From Thermoplasmata archaeon M9B1D (GTDB lineage Archaea; Thermoplasmatota; E2; DHVEG-1), in the NCBI GenBank assembly GCA_002900535.1, contig MUGC01000064.1, positions 1 to 6,711 of the forward strand: 6,711 bases of DNA. The letters run 5' to 3'. A program made the translations under genes and the position numbers. Each line of letters begins with the position of its first letter. The first letter of the stretch is position 1. Under the pieces are notes generated by a model, which was given only the letters and a program-made list of their open reading frames with translations, was not told where the DNA came from and searched no databases. Shown one piece after another: positions 1 to 6,711 of this stretch.

Positions 1-1901
1 TAGGGGCACTATTAGCAATAATATTAGGATCAGCAAACGCATACTTTGGACTATACGCAGGAATGACAGTATCCGCTGCAATACCTGGAGCAGTAATGGC
101 ATTCGCGCTTCTTAAACCATTAAAAGGAACAATACTTGAAGTAAACATTGGAATGATGGGAGCTGCTGCAGGCACAGCACTCGCTGCAGGGGTAATATTT
201 ACAATACCCGCTATGCTCTTTCTAGGAACATGGACAGAAATACATTATATAGAAACAACAATAATCGCAGCATTAGGGGGGATACTAGGTGTACTCTGGA
301 TGGTATCATTAAGAAGAGCACTTATAATCAAAACAGATTTACCATTTCCAGAAGGTGTAGCTGTTGCAGCAGTACTAACAACTACAGTAGGAGATGAAAA
401 AAAGAAAAAAGAAAATCATGGAGTAACAGGAATATGGCTACTTATGGGTGCAGTAATAGGTGCACTTCTCAAATTTGCACAGGTGGGGCTACAAGCAATA
501 CAAGGAAAAATCGAATTAATAACAAGCATTGGAAAATACAATATTGGTGGAGGAGAAAATAGCGCATACTTATATGGTGGAATTGCAACATCACCTGCAC
601 TACTAGGTGTAGGATGGATAATAGGACCAAGAATATCATCCTTTGTACTAATAGGAGGGCTACTAGGATGGGTTATAATAACGCCATTAATGCTACTTGC
701 AATAGGCATGCCTATAGGAATTAATGATCCACTTGATGGATTCTTTTACATATGGAATCATTACGTTAAATACATTGGCGTAGGTGCAATGCTTGTTGGA
801 GGGCTATATACAATATTCAAACTAAGAAACAACCTTGCTGATGGAATAAAAGAAGCAATAACTGGAATAAAAAGTGGACATACAATTACAAAAATACGAA
901 CCGACAAAGATCTAAACCCAAAATATGTATTCATAACGATAGGGCTACTAACAATACCAGTATTTCTTGTATACTGGTGGATATCACAAAACATATTAGT
1001 ATCAGGAATAATGGCTATCTTTGCAATACTTTTTGCATTTATAGCATCAGCAATCGCAGGATACATGGCAGGACTTGTTGGCTCATCAAATAACCCAACA
1101 TCAGGAGTAACAGTATCAATATTACTAATAACATCACTCATATTACTCGGATTAGGTTTCTCTGGAACATCATCATATGGAGTAGCGTTATTAATCGCAG
1201 CAGTAATAGCATGCTGTGCAGCAATATCCGGAGACGTACTACAGTCAATGACTGCAGGACAAATGATAGGTGCAACACCTTGGAAACAACAACTAGCAGA
1301 ACTAATAGGGATATGCGCAGCAGCACCAATCCTTGCTTTTGTCATACAAGCACTTCATAAAGCATATGTAATAGGAAGCCCTAATCTACCAGCACCTCAA
1401 GCAGGACTAATGGCAGGAGTAGTACAAGGCATATTAGGCGGAGAAATGGTCTGGCCTTTTGTAATAGCAGGGATGATATTAGCATTTGTATTAATACTAA
1501 TAGAAATACCAGTACTACCAGTAGCAATAGGTGTATACCTACCTTTTACACTTGCAACACCAATATTCTGTGGAGGATTAATAAGACACATCACAAACAA
1601 AAAAATTACAAAACAATATGGTACAGATAAAGAAGAAATAAGCGAATGGGAATTAGCAATAAAACAAACAGAAATCAAACCTAAAGAACACATAATAAGA
1701 ACAGGCCTACTTTTTACGGCAGGACTTATTGCAGGAGAAGCACTCACAGGAGTAATCGTTGCATTTATAATAATAAGCGGACTGAAAATCATAATGTTTG
1801 AAACCCCTCCAGTCTGGCCTGGATTAATACTTTGGTTATTCATTGCATTACTAGTATTTTACATACCATTAAGACGCATATATAACGATAAAAAAACATA
1901 G
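1..1901 (+). CDS. OPT-superfamily oligopeptide transporter (5' end outside window)
   Basis: This is an integral membrane transporter of the oligopeptide transporter (OPT) superfamily, which takes up small peptides or metal-chelate substrates, probably driven by cation symport. The ATG at 63 is not the likely start. The frame is open from position 3, and its codons (GALLA..., then NAYFGLYAG) match the family's conserved first membrane segment, so the gene begins upstream of the window and probably lacks only a short N-terminus. Counting from the ATG at 63, family hallmarks are FPEG at residues 95-98, a VGSSNNPTSG-type motif (about nt 1076-1106) and GDVLQSMTAGQMIGATPWKQ (about nt 1231-1290). 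Many hydrophobic segments fill the protein, and it ends in a short basic tail. Its roughly 632 visible codons fit the prokaryotic OPT family length. Isoleucine is mostly ATA, unlike the minus-strand genes. Family assignment is firm; the substrate cannot be told from sequence. Confidence 0.93.
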   Translation, partial: GALLAIILGSANAYFGLYAGMTVSAAIPGAVMAFALLKPLKGTILEVNIGMMGAAAGTALAAGVIFTIPAMLFLGTWTEIHYIETTIIAALGGILGVLWMVSLRRALIIKTDLPFPEGVAVAAVLTTTVGDEKKKKENHGVTGIWLLMGAVIGALLKFAQVGLQAIQGKIELITSIGKYNIGGGENSAYLYGGIATSPALLGVGWIIGPRISSFVLIGGLLGWVIITPLMLLAIGMPIGINDPLDGFFYIWNHYVKYIGVGAMLVGGLYTIFKLRNNLADGIKEAITGIKSGHTITKIRTDKDLNPKYVFITIGLLTIPVFLVYWWISQNILVSGIMAIFAILFAFIASAIAGYMAGLVGSSNNPTSGVTVSILLITSLILLGLGFSGTSSYGVALLIAAVIACCAAISGDVLQSMTAGQMIGATPWKQQLAELIGICAAAPILAFVIQALHKAYVIGSPNLPAPQAGLMAGVVQGILGGEMVWPFVIAGMILAFVLILIEIPVLPVAIGVYLPFTLATPIFCGGLIRHITNKKITKQYGTDKEEISEWELAIKQTEIKPKEHIIRTGLLFTAGLIAGEALTGVIVAFIIISGLKIIMFETPPVWPGLILWLFIALLVFYIPLRRIYNDKKT

Positions 1902-2059
1902 TTTAAAGAATATATTAACTTATAAAAAGAATTAAAAAAAATATTTGGGAAAATTACAGATCAATTTTTTGTAGAAAATGCAATAATCAATATTAAAAAA
2001 TAATGGATATTATAGAGCTTGCAATATCCTTTAATTTTTTTAAATGATTATTATTATTT
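1902..2059. other. Convergent intergenic spacer
   Basis: This 158-nt, very AT-rich spacer separates the 3' ends of the OPT transporter and the decarboxylase. Apart from the terminator-like hairpin at 2005-2029 with its flanking A- and T-tracts, it holds nothing I can recognise: no RNA gene and no convincing small ORF with a ribosome binding site. Because both flanking genes end here, no promoter is required. Confidence 0.6.
1995..2041. terminator. Putative bidirectional intrinsic terminator between convergent genes
   Basis: A perfect 7-bp inverted repeat, GGATATT (2005-2011) and AATATCC (2023-2029), encloses an 11-nt loop. On the + strand it is followed by TTTAATTTTTTT (2030-2041). On the - strand the same hairpin is followed by a U-rich run, the complement of the A-tract at 1995-2000. 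It lies between the stop codon of the OPT gene (1901) and that of the decarboxylase (2060), where a shared terminator for convergent transcripts is expected. The stem is short and AT-rich. If the organism is an archaeon, the T-tract alone may do the work. Confidence 0.62.
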
Positions 2060-4312
2060 TTACCCAAGTAATAACTCAAGAAATTTATCGCCTTCAAAAA
2101 TCATTAGTTGAGATGGTTCAATACATTTTACTGACGCGCTGCGAAAACCTTTGTCAAAAAGTGCCATTTCCCCAAACATATTGCCTTTTTCTAACGTTGC
2201 TAATTCTTTTTCATTACCATCGATATCATTTTTATAAACTTTTACTTTACCTGATAATATTAGATAAACTTTATCTGCAATATCTCCCTCGTTACAAATA
2301 ATACTACCCGCGTTTATAGATTCAATTTTTCCGTTATCAATTATTGTTTTCAATTGATTATCATTTAAATGAGCACAAAATGGATTAGTTTTTAATGTTT
2401 CTTCGATGGAGATATTTTTTGAAGGAATAAGATATTTCAAAGGGATATATTCATTTTCTCCCCACCAGTTTTTTATTGTTGTTTCTTTAACACCTGTTTT
2501 AATATCATCAAATTTGTCTTTTTCTCTTAATTTATTTTCTTTAATAAGTTCTTCTATTACTAAATCTCTAGCTTTTAGAACATAATTCCTAACTATTTGC
2601 ATGGATATTTCGTTTGAATTTGGTGACATTGGAAAAGCTTTTAGAGCATATATTAGATAATGGTTGTCTTTTTCATTTGGTGCATATTTTGGTGGACGAT
2701 AACCCGAAGTAAAACTTGTATATGGAGGGTTTTCCCATCCTTCTAATTTTTGTTTTCTGTCACGTAACATAGAAAATAGTTTATTAGCAATTCTTTGTTG
2801 TAAGAGATTATATGCTTTTAGTTCTTCACGATATTTCGGATCATTTAATTCTTTTTCAAACTGTTCTTTTGCATTTATATGCTTAGGATATACTCTAAAT
2901 AATGTTACGAAACCATAATTATCTGGATTTACACATACAAGATTTTCATCTTTTTCTAATAATTGCCTGAAAAAGATACTAACTTCAATTATTCTTCCTA
3001 ACATAACCTGATAACCCTCTTGACCAAATAATTTTAATGTAGCCCATCCTGCCATAGAATAAGCACCAGTCCGAGAAGTTTCAAGAGTAAACTTAAAAGG
3101 GTTATATGGTGTTCTATCCTGCAAATAAGCTGGCATAGGTCGACTAAGCTTCTCATCGAGATTGTTATAATCTTTTACTATGAAAAAACTACAATTATAT
3201 GGTGCCCAACCAGTTTTATGAAAATCTATACCAATTGCATCAGCATGATGAAGTGGTTTAATTTGATTGAAGTTGTGTTCTAAAATTTTAATTGCTTTTT
3301 TAGAAAATTGAAGAGGATTTTTATTAAAATCATAATTCCTAAATGAAAGCCAAGACCAACCGATAACAGCATCTGCATAAAGTAATGGTTTTGGATAACC
3401 TTTTGCATTTTCATAGTTATCAATTAACTCTCTTATCTTTCCAATTGGATCTATTGCAAAAGCATCAGTTGTTCCCATTGTACAAACAATCATAGCTATA
3501 GGTTTCCCCTCTTTCTTACATTCTTCCATAACTTCTTTAAGAGCATTGATATCAATCCGGTTATGTTCATCAACTGAAATTTCTCTAACATTGTTCATTC
3601 CTAAACCAATCCAATCTGAACAGTTCTGTTTTATAAAGTGACCTTCTCGAGAAACTAATATCTGAGCATCTTCACGTATTCCTGTAAAACGTGTTTCTTT
3701 ACCCAGTACTCTTGTTAATGCTAATTTAATAGCATAAAAATAGCAACCTGTACCACCAAAGGTATAAATCCCTCCAGATTTGTGTGGATCCCAACCAATC
3801 AACTGAGATAACATTGCCCCTGATTCTATTTCGGTTTTTGCAATATTCCAAGAATATTCTCCCTCTAAAATATTTGGGCTAAAAACATTACAAAGAGTTG
3901 AACCAATAATTGATGCTGTGTTAGGAGGAGGAACAACATTACACATAGTTTGTGGATGATTCCAATTAGGCATCCCATTGAAAAATCCTACTAAATCTTT
4001 AATTATATCATCTAATGGTTTCATATGTTCCTCAAATTTAACATCTCTACATTTTGAGTAATCTGGTAAAGCTGGATCTCCTAAGTATCCTTGCCATGCT
4101 TTTTGTTCATGGTACAAACGAGGATGTTTCAATTTATTCAATTGACCAATTGCATTTAGGAACATATTTTCAAAAATTTGATCTTCTCCTTCTTCACTCC
4201 ATGGAGATGGAAAAACTGTTTGTATATCTTTCAAAAGATTACGCCACTTTGCTGAAATATTTGCATTTTTATTAGTTTCTTTAATTAATGTTTTTGATTT
4301 ATTTTCTCCCAT
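2060..4312 (-). CDS. Group II PLP-dependent amino-acid decarboxylase fused to a C-terminal cyclic-nucleotide-binding domain
   Basis: This 750-aa, probably cytoplasmic protein has a two-part architecture (numbering from the ATG at 4312). Residues about 50-610 are a fold-type I pyridoxal-phosphate decarboxylase of the glutamate/aromatic amino-acid group. NWNHP (116-120) leads a PPP substrate-side loop (128-130); FGGTG (185-189) is the phosphate-side glycine loop; His225 in SREGH is placed to stack on the cofactor; Asp314 in ADAV is placed to contact the pyridine nitrogen; Lys366 in DFHKTG is the expected Schiff-base lysine. After a linker, residues about 640-750 form a CAP_ED-type cyclic-nucleotide-binding domain with a phosphate-binding cassette GEMALFDKGFRSASV (Glu715 and Arg724 being the ligand-contacting pair). 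The protein stops just after the following helix, so the usual lid helix is missing. The substrate could be glutamate, an aromatic amino acid, diaminobutyrate or another. It is last in the operon, 20 nt after the phosphodiesterase-like gene, so nucleotide control of decarboxylation is plausible but inferred. Confidence 0.9.
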   Translation of the reverse strand: MGENKSKTLIKETNKNANISAKWRNLLKDIQTVFPSPWSEEGEDQIFENMFLNAIGQLNKLKHPRLYHEQKAWQGYLGDPALPDYSKCRDVKFEEHMKPLDDIIKDLVGFFNGMPNWNHPQTMCNVVPPPNTASIIGSTLCNVFSPNILEGEYSWNIAKTEIESGAMLSQLIGWDPHKSGGIYTFGGTGCYFYAIKLALTRVLGKETRFTGIREDAQILVSREGHFIKQNCSDWIGLGMNNVREISVDEHNRIDINALKEVMEECKKEGKPIAMIVCTMGTTDAFAIDPIGKIRELIDNYENAKGYPKPLLYADAVIGWSWLSFRNYDFNKNPLQFSKKAIKILEHNFNQIKPLHHADAIGIDFHKTGWAPYNCSFFIVKDYNNLDEKLSRPMPAYLQDRTPYNPFKFTLETSRTGAYSMAGWATLKLFGQEGYQVMLGRIIEVSIFFRQLLEKDENLVCVNPDNYGFVTLFRVYPKHINAKEQFEKELNDPKYREELKAYNLLQQRIANKLFSMLRDRKQKLEGWENPPYTSFTSGYRPPKYAPNEKDNHYLIYALKAFPMSPNSNEISMQIVRNYVLKARDLVIEELIKENKLREKDKFDDIKTGVKETTIKNWWGENEYIPLKYLIPSKNISIEETLKTNPFCAHLNDNQLKTIIDNGKIESINAGSIICNEGDIADKVYLILSGKVKVYKNDIDGNEKELATLEKGNMFGEMALFDKGFRSASVKCIEPSQLMIFEGDKFLELLLG

Positions 4313-4319
4313 AGATATT

Positions 4320-4323
4320 CCTC
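4320..4323 (-). promoter_or_regulatory. Shine-Dalgarno site deciding the decarboxylase start
   Basis: On the minus strand GAGG is followed by AATATCT (7 nt) and then ATG at 4312-4310. An in-frame GTG lies five codons upstream at 4327-4325, but it would place this SD inside the coding region and has only A-rich sequence ahead of it. The ATG at 4312 is therefore the better start, giving 750 rather than 755 residues. Confidence 0.75.
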
Positions 4324-4332
4324 TCACTTTTT

Positions 4333-5103
4333 TTAAATACTAATAATTTTACCTTGATTGTTAACGTTTATTTTAATATTCATATTTTTTGATAAATCAT
4401 TTATTTCTTTTGATATTTCTGATTCATAATTTGGGTTTAAATGAAGTAAGAAAACTTCTGGGAAATAATCTTTAATTTTATAAAATTCTAATAATTCTTC
4501 TTTGAGTAGTTTTGGACAAAGATGTTTTGAATTAATTGCTATTTCTTCCATTTTATCAGGAAATGTTAAATCCAAAATAAGAACTTGTGGGTTTATGTTT
4601 ATCCAAATATCTGAAAGACCAGGGCCCGTATCACCTGAAAAAAATATACTTTTTCCGTTATTAGAAATGATCTCGTATCCCAATGAACTAATTGTATGAT
4701 TTACGTTTACAGGTGTAACTTTGTAATCAAATAAATCTAATTTTTTAAAAGGTTCTAATATAAAAAATTTAAGAGAAGGTTTTTTTAAATAGTGATTTTT
4801 TTTAGTAAAATTAGGATAAATTAATCCATCTATTAGATGAGTTGAAAGAATTTCTAGTGTTTTATTATTTCCATAAATCATCGTTGTTTCATTAGTATTA
4901 TTAAAAGCAAAAGAAGGAATATCTTTTATATGATCATAATGACCATGAGTTAATAATATTGCTTTTATATTTTTTTGTTCTAATAAAGTAAGCTCTGAAG
5001 ATAAGCATCCTGCGTCTAATGCTAAGATATCATCTATAATTATTGTCACAAATTTTGTTTTTCTTGATTGTGAATTATATGTTCCTAAAAACCTTATTTT
5101 CAC
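4333..5103 (-). CDS. Metallo-beta-lactamase-fold hydrolase, class II 3',5'-cyclic-nucleotide phosphodiesterase-like
   Basis: This 256-aa soluble MBL-fold enzyme has no signal peptide. Metal ligands are visible: HGHYDH at 53-58 (His53, His55, Asp57, His58), His136 in VNHT, bridging Asp158 in SGDTGP, and late histidines His194 (KHLCP) and His221 (LLHLNP). Several non-catalytic stretches match what I recall of bacterial class II cAMP phosphodiesterases: LALDAG near the N-terminus, a GLIYPNFT segment (93-100), SGDTGPG, and a TFPDKMEE...HLCPKLLKEEL block (180-204). The expected reaction is hydrolysis of cAMP or another 3',5'-cyclic nucleotide to the 5'-monophosphate. The classic HxHLDH signature is changed (Tyr for Leu, Asp where Gly/Ser is usual), so the substrate may differ. 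The start is GTG at 5103 with a good SD; an ATG four bases upstream is out of frame and stops after two codons. Placement between a GAF/HD-GYP gene and a CNB-domain enzyme supports a second-messenger role. Confidence 0.8.
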   Translation of the reverse strand: MKIRFLGTYNSQSRKTKFVTIIIDDILALDAGCLSSELTLLEQKNIKAILLTHGHYDHIKDIPSFAFNNTNETTMIYGNNKTLEILSTHLIDGLIYPNFTKKNHYLKKPSLKFFILEPFKKLDLFDYKVTPVNVNHTISSLGYEIISNNGKSIFFSGDTGPGLSDIWININPQVLILDLTFPDKMEEIAINSKHLCPKLLKEELLEFYKIKDYFPEVFLLHLNPNYESEISKEINDLSKNMNIKINVNNQGKIISI

Positions 5104-5110
5104 GTCATCT

Positions 5111-5115
5111 ACCTC
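5111..5115 (-). promoter_or_regulatory. Shine-Dalgarno site for the GTG start of the phosphodiesterase-like gene
   Basis: On the minus strand GAGGT is followed by 7 nt and then GTG at 5103-5101. The spacing equals that of the next gene's SD, which supports the GTG start. The site lies in the 24-nt gap after the stop codon of the upstream GAF/HD-GYP gene, so translation re-initiates independently within one transcript. Confidence 0.65.
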
Positions 5116-5127
5116 TAGTTCTTATGT

Positions 5128-6711
5128 TTAACCCTCGACAAAATCTAAGTCCTTGCATTTGTATAAAATCGGTTCTAAATAATAATGAACTGGCTCATAT
5201 TTAATTTGACTTAATCCATTTATTAAAGAATTATAAATGTCTTCAATTTCACCCTCACAACCACTATTTCCAATAAAAGCAAAAGATATTTTTCCTTTGA
5301 AGGAATTATTTTTTAAGAAATCATAAATATTACTAATCCAGATAAAACCTTCTTCATTAGGAACATTCCTGATTGATATAAGAATATGTTTATCCTTTAT
5401 TTTAGTTAGATGAATTTTTCTATTTTTAATCTTTATTTCTTTATCGCTTTTAAAAATGCTAGGGGCATCACTCCACTCAATCAAGGAGAGTATACCAAGA
5501 TTATTGAATTTTATTTTATCTAAAAATTCATGTAAATCATTCCATTTATTAGCATCAATTTTTCTTTTTTGTTTTGGTTGATTAATCCAAAGACATTTTC
5601 TATAATTATATTCTTGAAATGGAAGATATTTACCGTTTTTTATATTTTTTTCGACCCTTCTCAAAATCGTTAAAAAAATATTCTTCAATCCTTCATGAAA
5701 TTTATTTTCTAATTTTTCTATAAGATCAAGCGCCTCAGATAAACTTAAACCTTTTCTATCGGGTCTTATTCTAACCATAGAATTTAATGTATCTGCTAAT
5801 GCAATAATTTGAGTTTCAGGAATAAATTTATCTTGTCCAAATCTATCAAAAGGATATCCAATCACACTTGACTCGATTTTTTCAGAAGGAATATGATAGC
5901 GAGCATGATGCAATGATGCGATTTCAGCAATATTCATAAATATTTGACTTTTCATTAAAATATTATATGTTAAATATGGATGCATTTTTCTTATCAGTAA
6001 TTCTTCTTTACTTAGACGGCTTTTTCTCAGAATTTCGTTTGGAATGAATATTTTCCCAATATCATGTAGTAATGCAGCTAATCTTAATTTTTCAATTTTA
6101 TCAACTGTTAAATTAAAACCTATACTTTCTACTCTTTCTCTTAGTTCTTTATCACGGGATATTTCATCAATAAAAATATCAATTACAGTTCTAACATTTA
6201 ATGAATGAGTAGCTTGATATTCATCCTTGGCATCAATGCTTGAAATTAAAATTTTACCCATATCTTCTGCTTTATCATAAGATATTTTCTCCATATATAA
6301 TATTAAGCTTAATAGTTGAGCTATTGGAATAAAATTTTTTTCTATATCTTCACCAAGAAATTTTTTACTATCTGTTTCATTTAAAGAACTGATTGTAAAT
6401 ATTCCAATTATTTCATCTCCGAATGATATGGGCATTAAAAGAAAACTACCGATACCTTGATCAATAGTTACTGTACCTCTTTTTTTAAGTGATTCAGCTT
6501 CATCCTCTAAACCCAACTTTTTAAATTCTTCACTTGCTAAATCAAACTCTTGCAAAATTTTTTTCTTGGAAAATAGATTTAGATAGTATTGTCTATTATT
6601 TTTATAAAGCTCACATGCTCTCCCAGCAATAGTTGTATCATATGACATTGCTCCAAAAATTTCACTATATTTTTTTAGAAGTCTACCACTATAATACATA
6701 TCAAATGTATT
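5128..6711 (-). CDS. GAF plus HD-GYP-like phosphohydrolase signalling protein (5' end outside window)
   Basis: This is probably a cytoplasmic signal-dependent phosphodiesterase; HD-GYP relatives hydrolyse c-di-GMP or related cyclic dinucleotides. The last in-frame ATG is at 6699, but no SD precedes it, the frame stays open to the window edge, and the protein starts midway through a GAF fold, so the true start is upstream. Numbering from that ATG: residues 1-140 are the latter part of a GAF domain (TTIAGRACE, then SFLLMPISFGDEIIGIF); 150-350 are the HD domain. His165, HDIGK (212-216), His240, HH (264-265) and Asp303 give a full set of HD-GYP-type metal ligands. The usual HHExxDGxGYP is altered: HHARYH is followed by an unusual stretch before IGYP (280-283). 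Residues about 375-523 are a separate unrecognised domain; its GKISFAFIGNSG segment followed by a helix faintly recalls a degenerate GGDEF/cyclase fold, a weak guess. It is first of the three minus-strand genes in view. Confidence 0.85.
   Translation of the reverse strand, partial: NTFDMYYSGRLLKKYSEIFGAMSYDTTIAGRACELYKNNRQYYLNLFSKKKILQEFDLASEEFKKLGLEDEAESLKKRGTVTIDQGIGSFLLMPISFGDEIIGIFTISSLNETDSKKFLGEDIEKNFIPIAQLLSLILYMEKISYDKAEDMGKILISSIDAKDEYQATHSLNVRTVIDIFIDEISRDKELRERVESIGFNLTVDKIEKLRLAALLHDIGKIFIPNEILRKSRLSKEELLIRKMHPYLTYNILMKSQIFMNIAEIASLHHARYHIPSEKIESSVIGYPFDRFGQDKFIPETQIIALADTLNSMVRIRPDRKGLSLSEALDLIEKLENKFHEGLKNIFLTILRRVEKNIKNGKYLPFQEYNYRKCLWINQPKQKRKIDANKWNDLHEFLDKIKFNNLGILSLIEWSDAPSIFKSDKEIKIKNRKIHLTKIKDKHILISIRNVPNEEGFIWISNIYDFLKNNSFKGKISFAFIGNSGCEGEIEDIYNSLINGLSQIKYEPVHYYLEPILYKCKDLDFVEG

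Noticed and set aside
63..65. ATG at 63 as the true start of the transporter
   Set aside because: The frame is open upstream to the window edge and encodes a conserved OPT segment (NAYFGLYAG); no ribosome binding site precedes the ATG.
416..1843. Several long open frames antisense to the transporter (416-709, 761-1345, 1138-1329, 1397-1843)
   Set aside because: They lie wholly within the OPT gene on the opposite strand, show no recognisable domain or ribosome binding site, and are explained by the A-ending codon bias of the transporter.
2044..2301. 85-codon open frame on the + strand within the 3' end of the decarboxylase
   Set aside because: It is antisense to the well-supported CNB domain, its product is low-complexity (Leu/Tyr/Ile-rich), and it begins just after the terminator hairpin with no SD.
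4054..4699. Short + strand open frames at 4054-4275 and 4502-4699
   Set aside because: Both are antisense to conserved coding regions of the decarboxylase and the phosphodiesterase-like gene, with no family resemblance or start signal.
4333..5103. MBL protein as tRNase Z, a beta-lactamase or a glyoxalase II
   Set aside because: The fold motif is shared, but the YPNFT, SGDTGPG and TFPDK...HLCPKLL blocks fit class II cyclic-nucleotide phosphodiesterases better, and there is no signal peptide as a secreted beta-lactamase would have.
6697..6699. ATG at 6699 as the true start of the GAF/HD-GYP gene
   Set aside because: No SD is visible in the 12 bases available, the frame stays open, and the resulting protein would start in the middle of a GAF domain.
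2060..6711. Defence-system (CBASS-like) reading of the cyclic-nucleotide operon
   Set aside because: No CD-NTase, membrane or nuclease effector is visible; the sensor domain is attached to a metabolic decarboxylase, which fits metabolic signalling better than abortive infection.

Overview
This is an AT-rich window (about two-thirds A+T by eye) from a prokaryote. It holds four protein-coding genes and no recognisable RNA gene, mobile element or CRISPR array. Shine-Dalgarno-type sites sit 7 nt upstream of both starts that can be judged. The taxon cannot be fixed from these genes: low-GC bacteria, candidate phyla and archaea all remain possible.

Layout. Positions 1-1901 (+ strand) hold an OPT-superfamily oligopeptide transporter that is cut at its 5' end by the window edge. 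A 158-nt convergent spacer follows, with a hairpin flanked by an A-tract and a T-tract that can work as a bidirectional terminator. The rest of the window is a minus-strand operon-like run of three genes, in transcription order: (i) a GAF plus HD-GYP-like signalling protein (5128-6711, 5' end outside the window); (ii) a metallo-beta-lactamase-fold protein that strongly resembles class II 3',5'-cyclic-nucleotide phosphodiesterases (4333-5103, GTG start); (iii) a group II PLP-dependent amino-acid decarboxylase fused to a C-terminal cyclic-nucleotide-binding (CNB/CAP_ED) domain (2060-4312). The gaps are 24 nt and 20 nt, so co-transcription is likely.

How the genes may work together. The most interesting feature is the pairing of a cyclic-nucleotide phosphodiesterase-like enzyme with a metabolic enzyme that carries a cyclic-nucleotide sensor, preceded by a GAF/HD-GYP protein. 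An economical hypothesis is a self-contained second-messenger module in which a cyclic nucleotide controls amino-acid decarboxylation and the MBL enzyme resets the signal. No nucleotide cyclase is recognisable in the window, the nucleotide and the decarboxylase substrate are unknown, and the CNB domain lacks its usual C-terminal lid helix, so this remains inference. The transporter faces the operon, is separated by a terminator and has different codon choice, so it is probably not part of the module, although peptide or amino-acid supply could be linked to decarboxylation.
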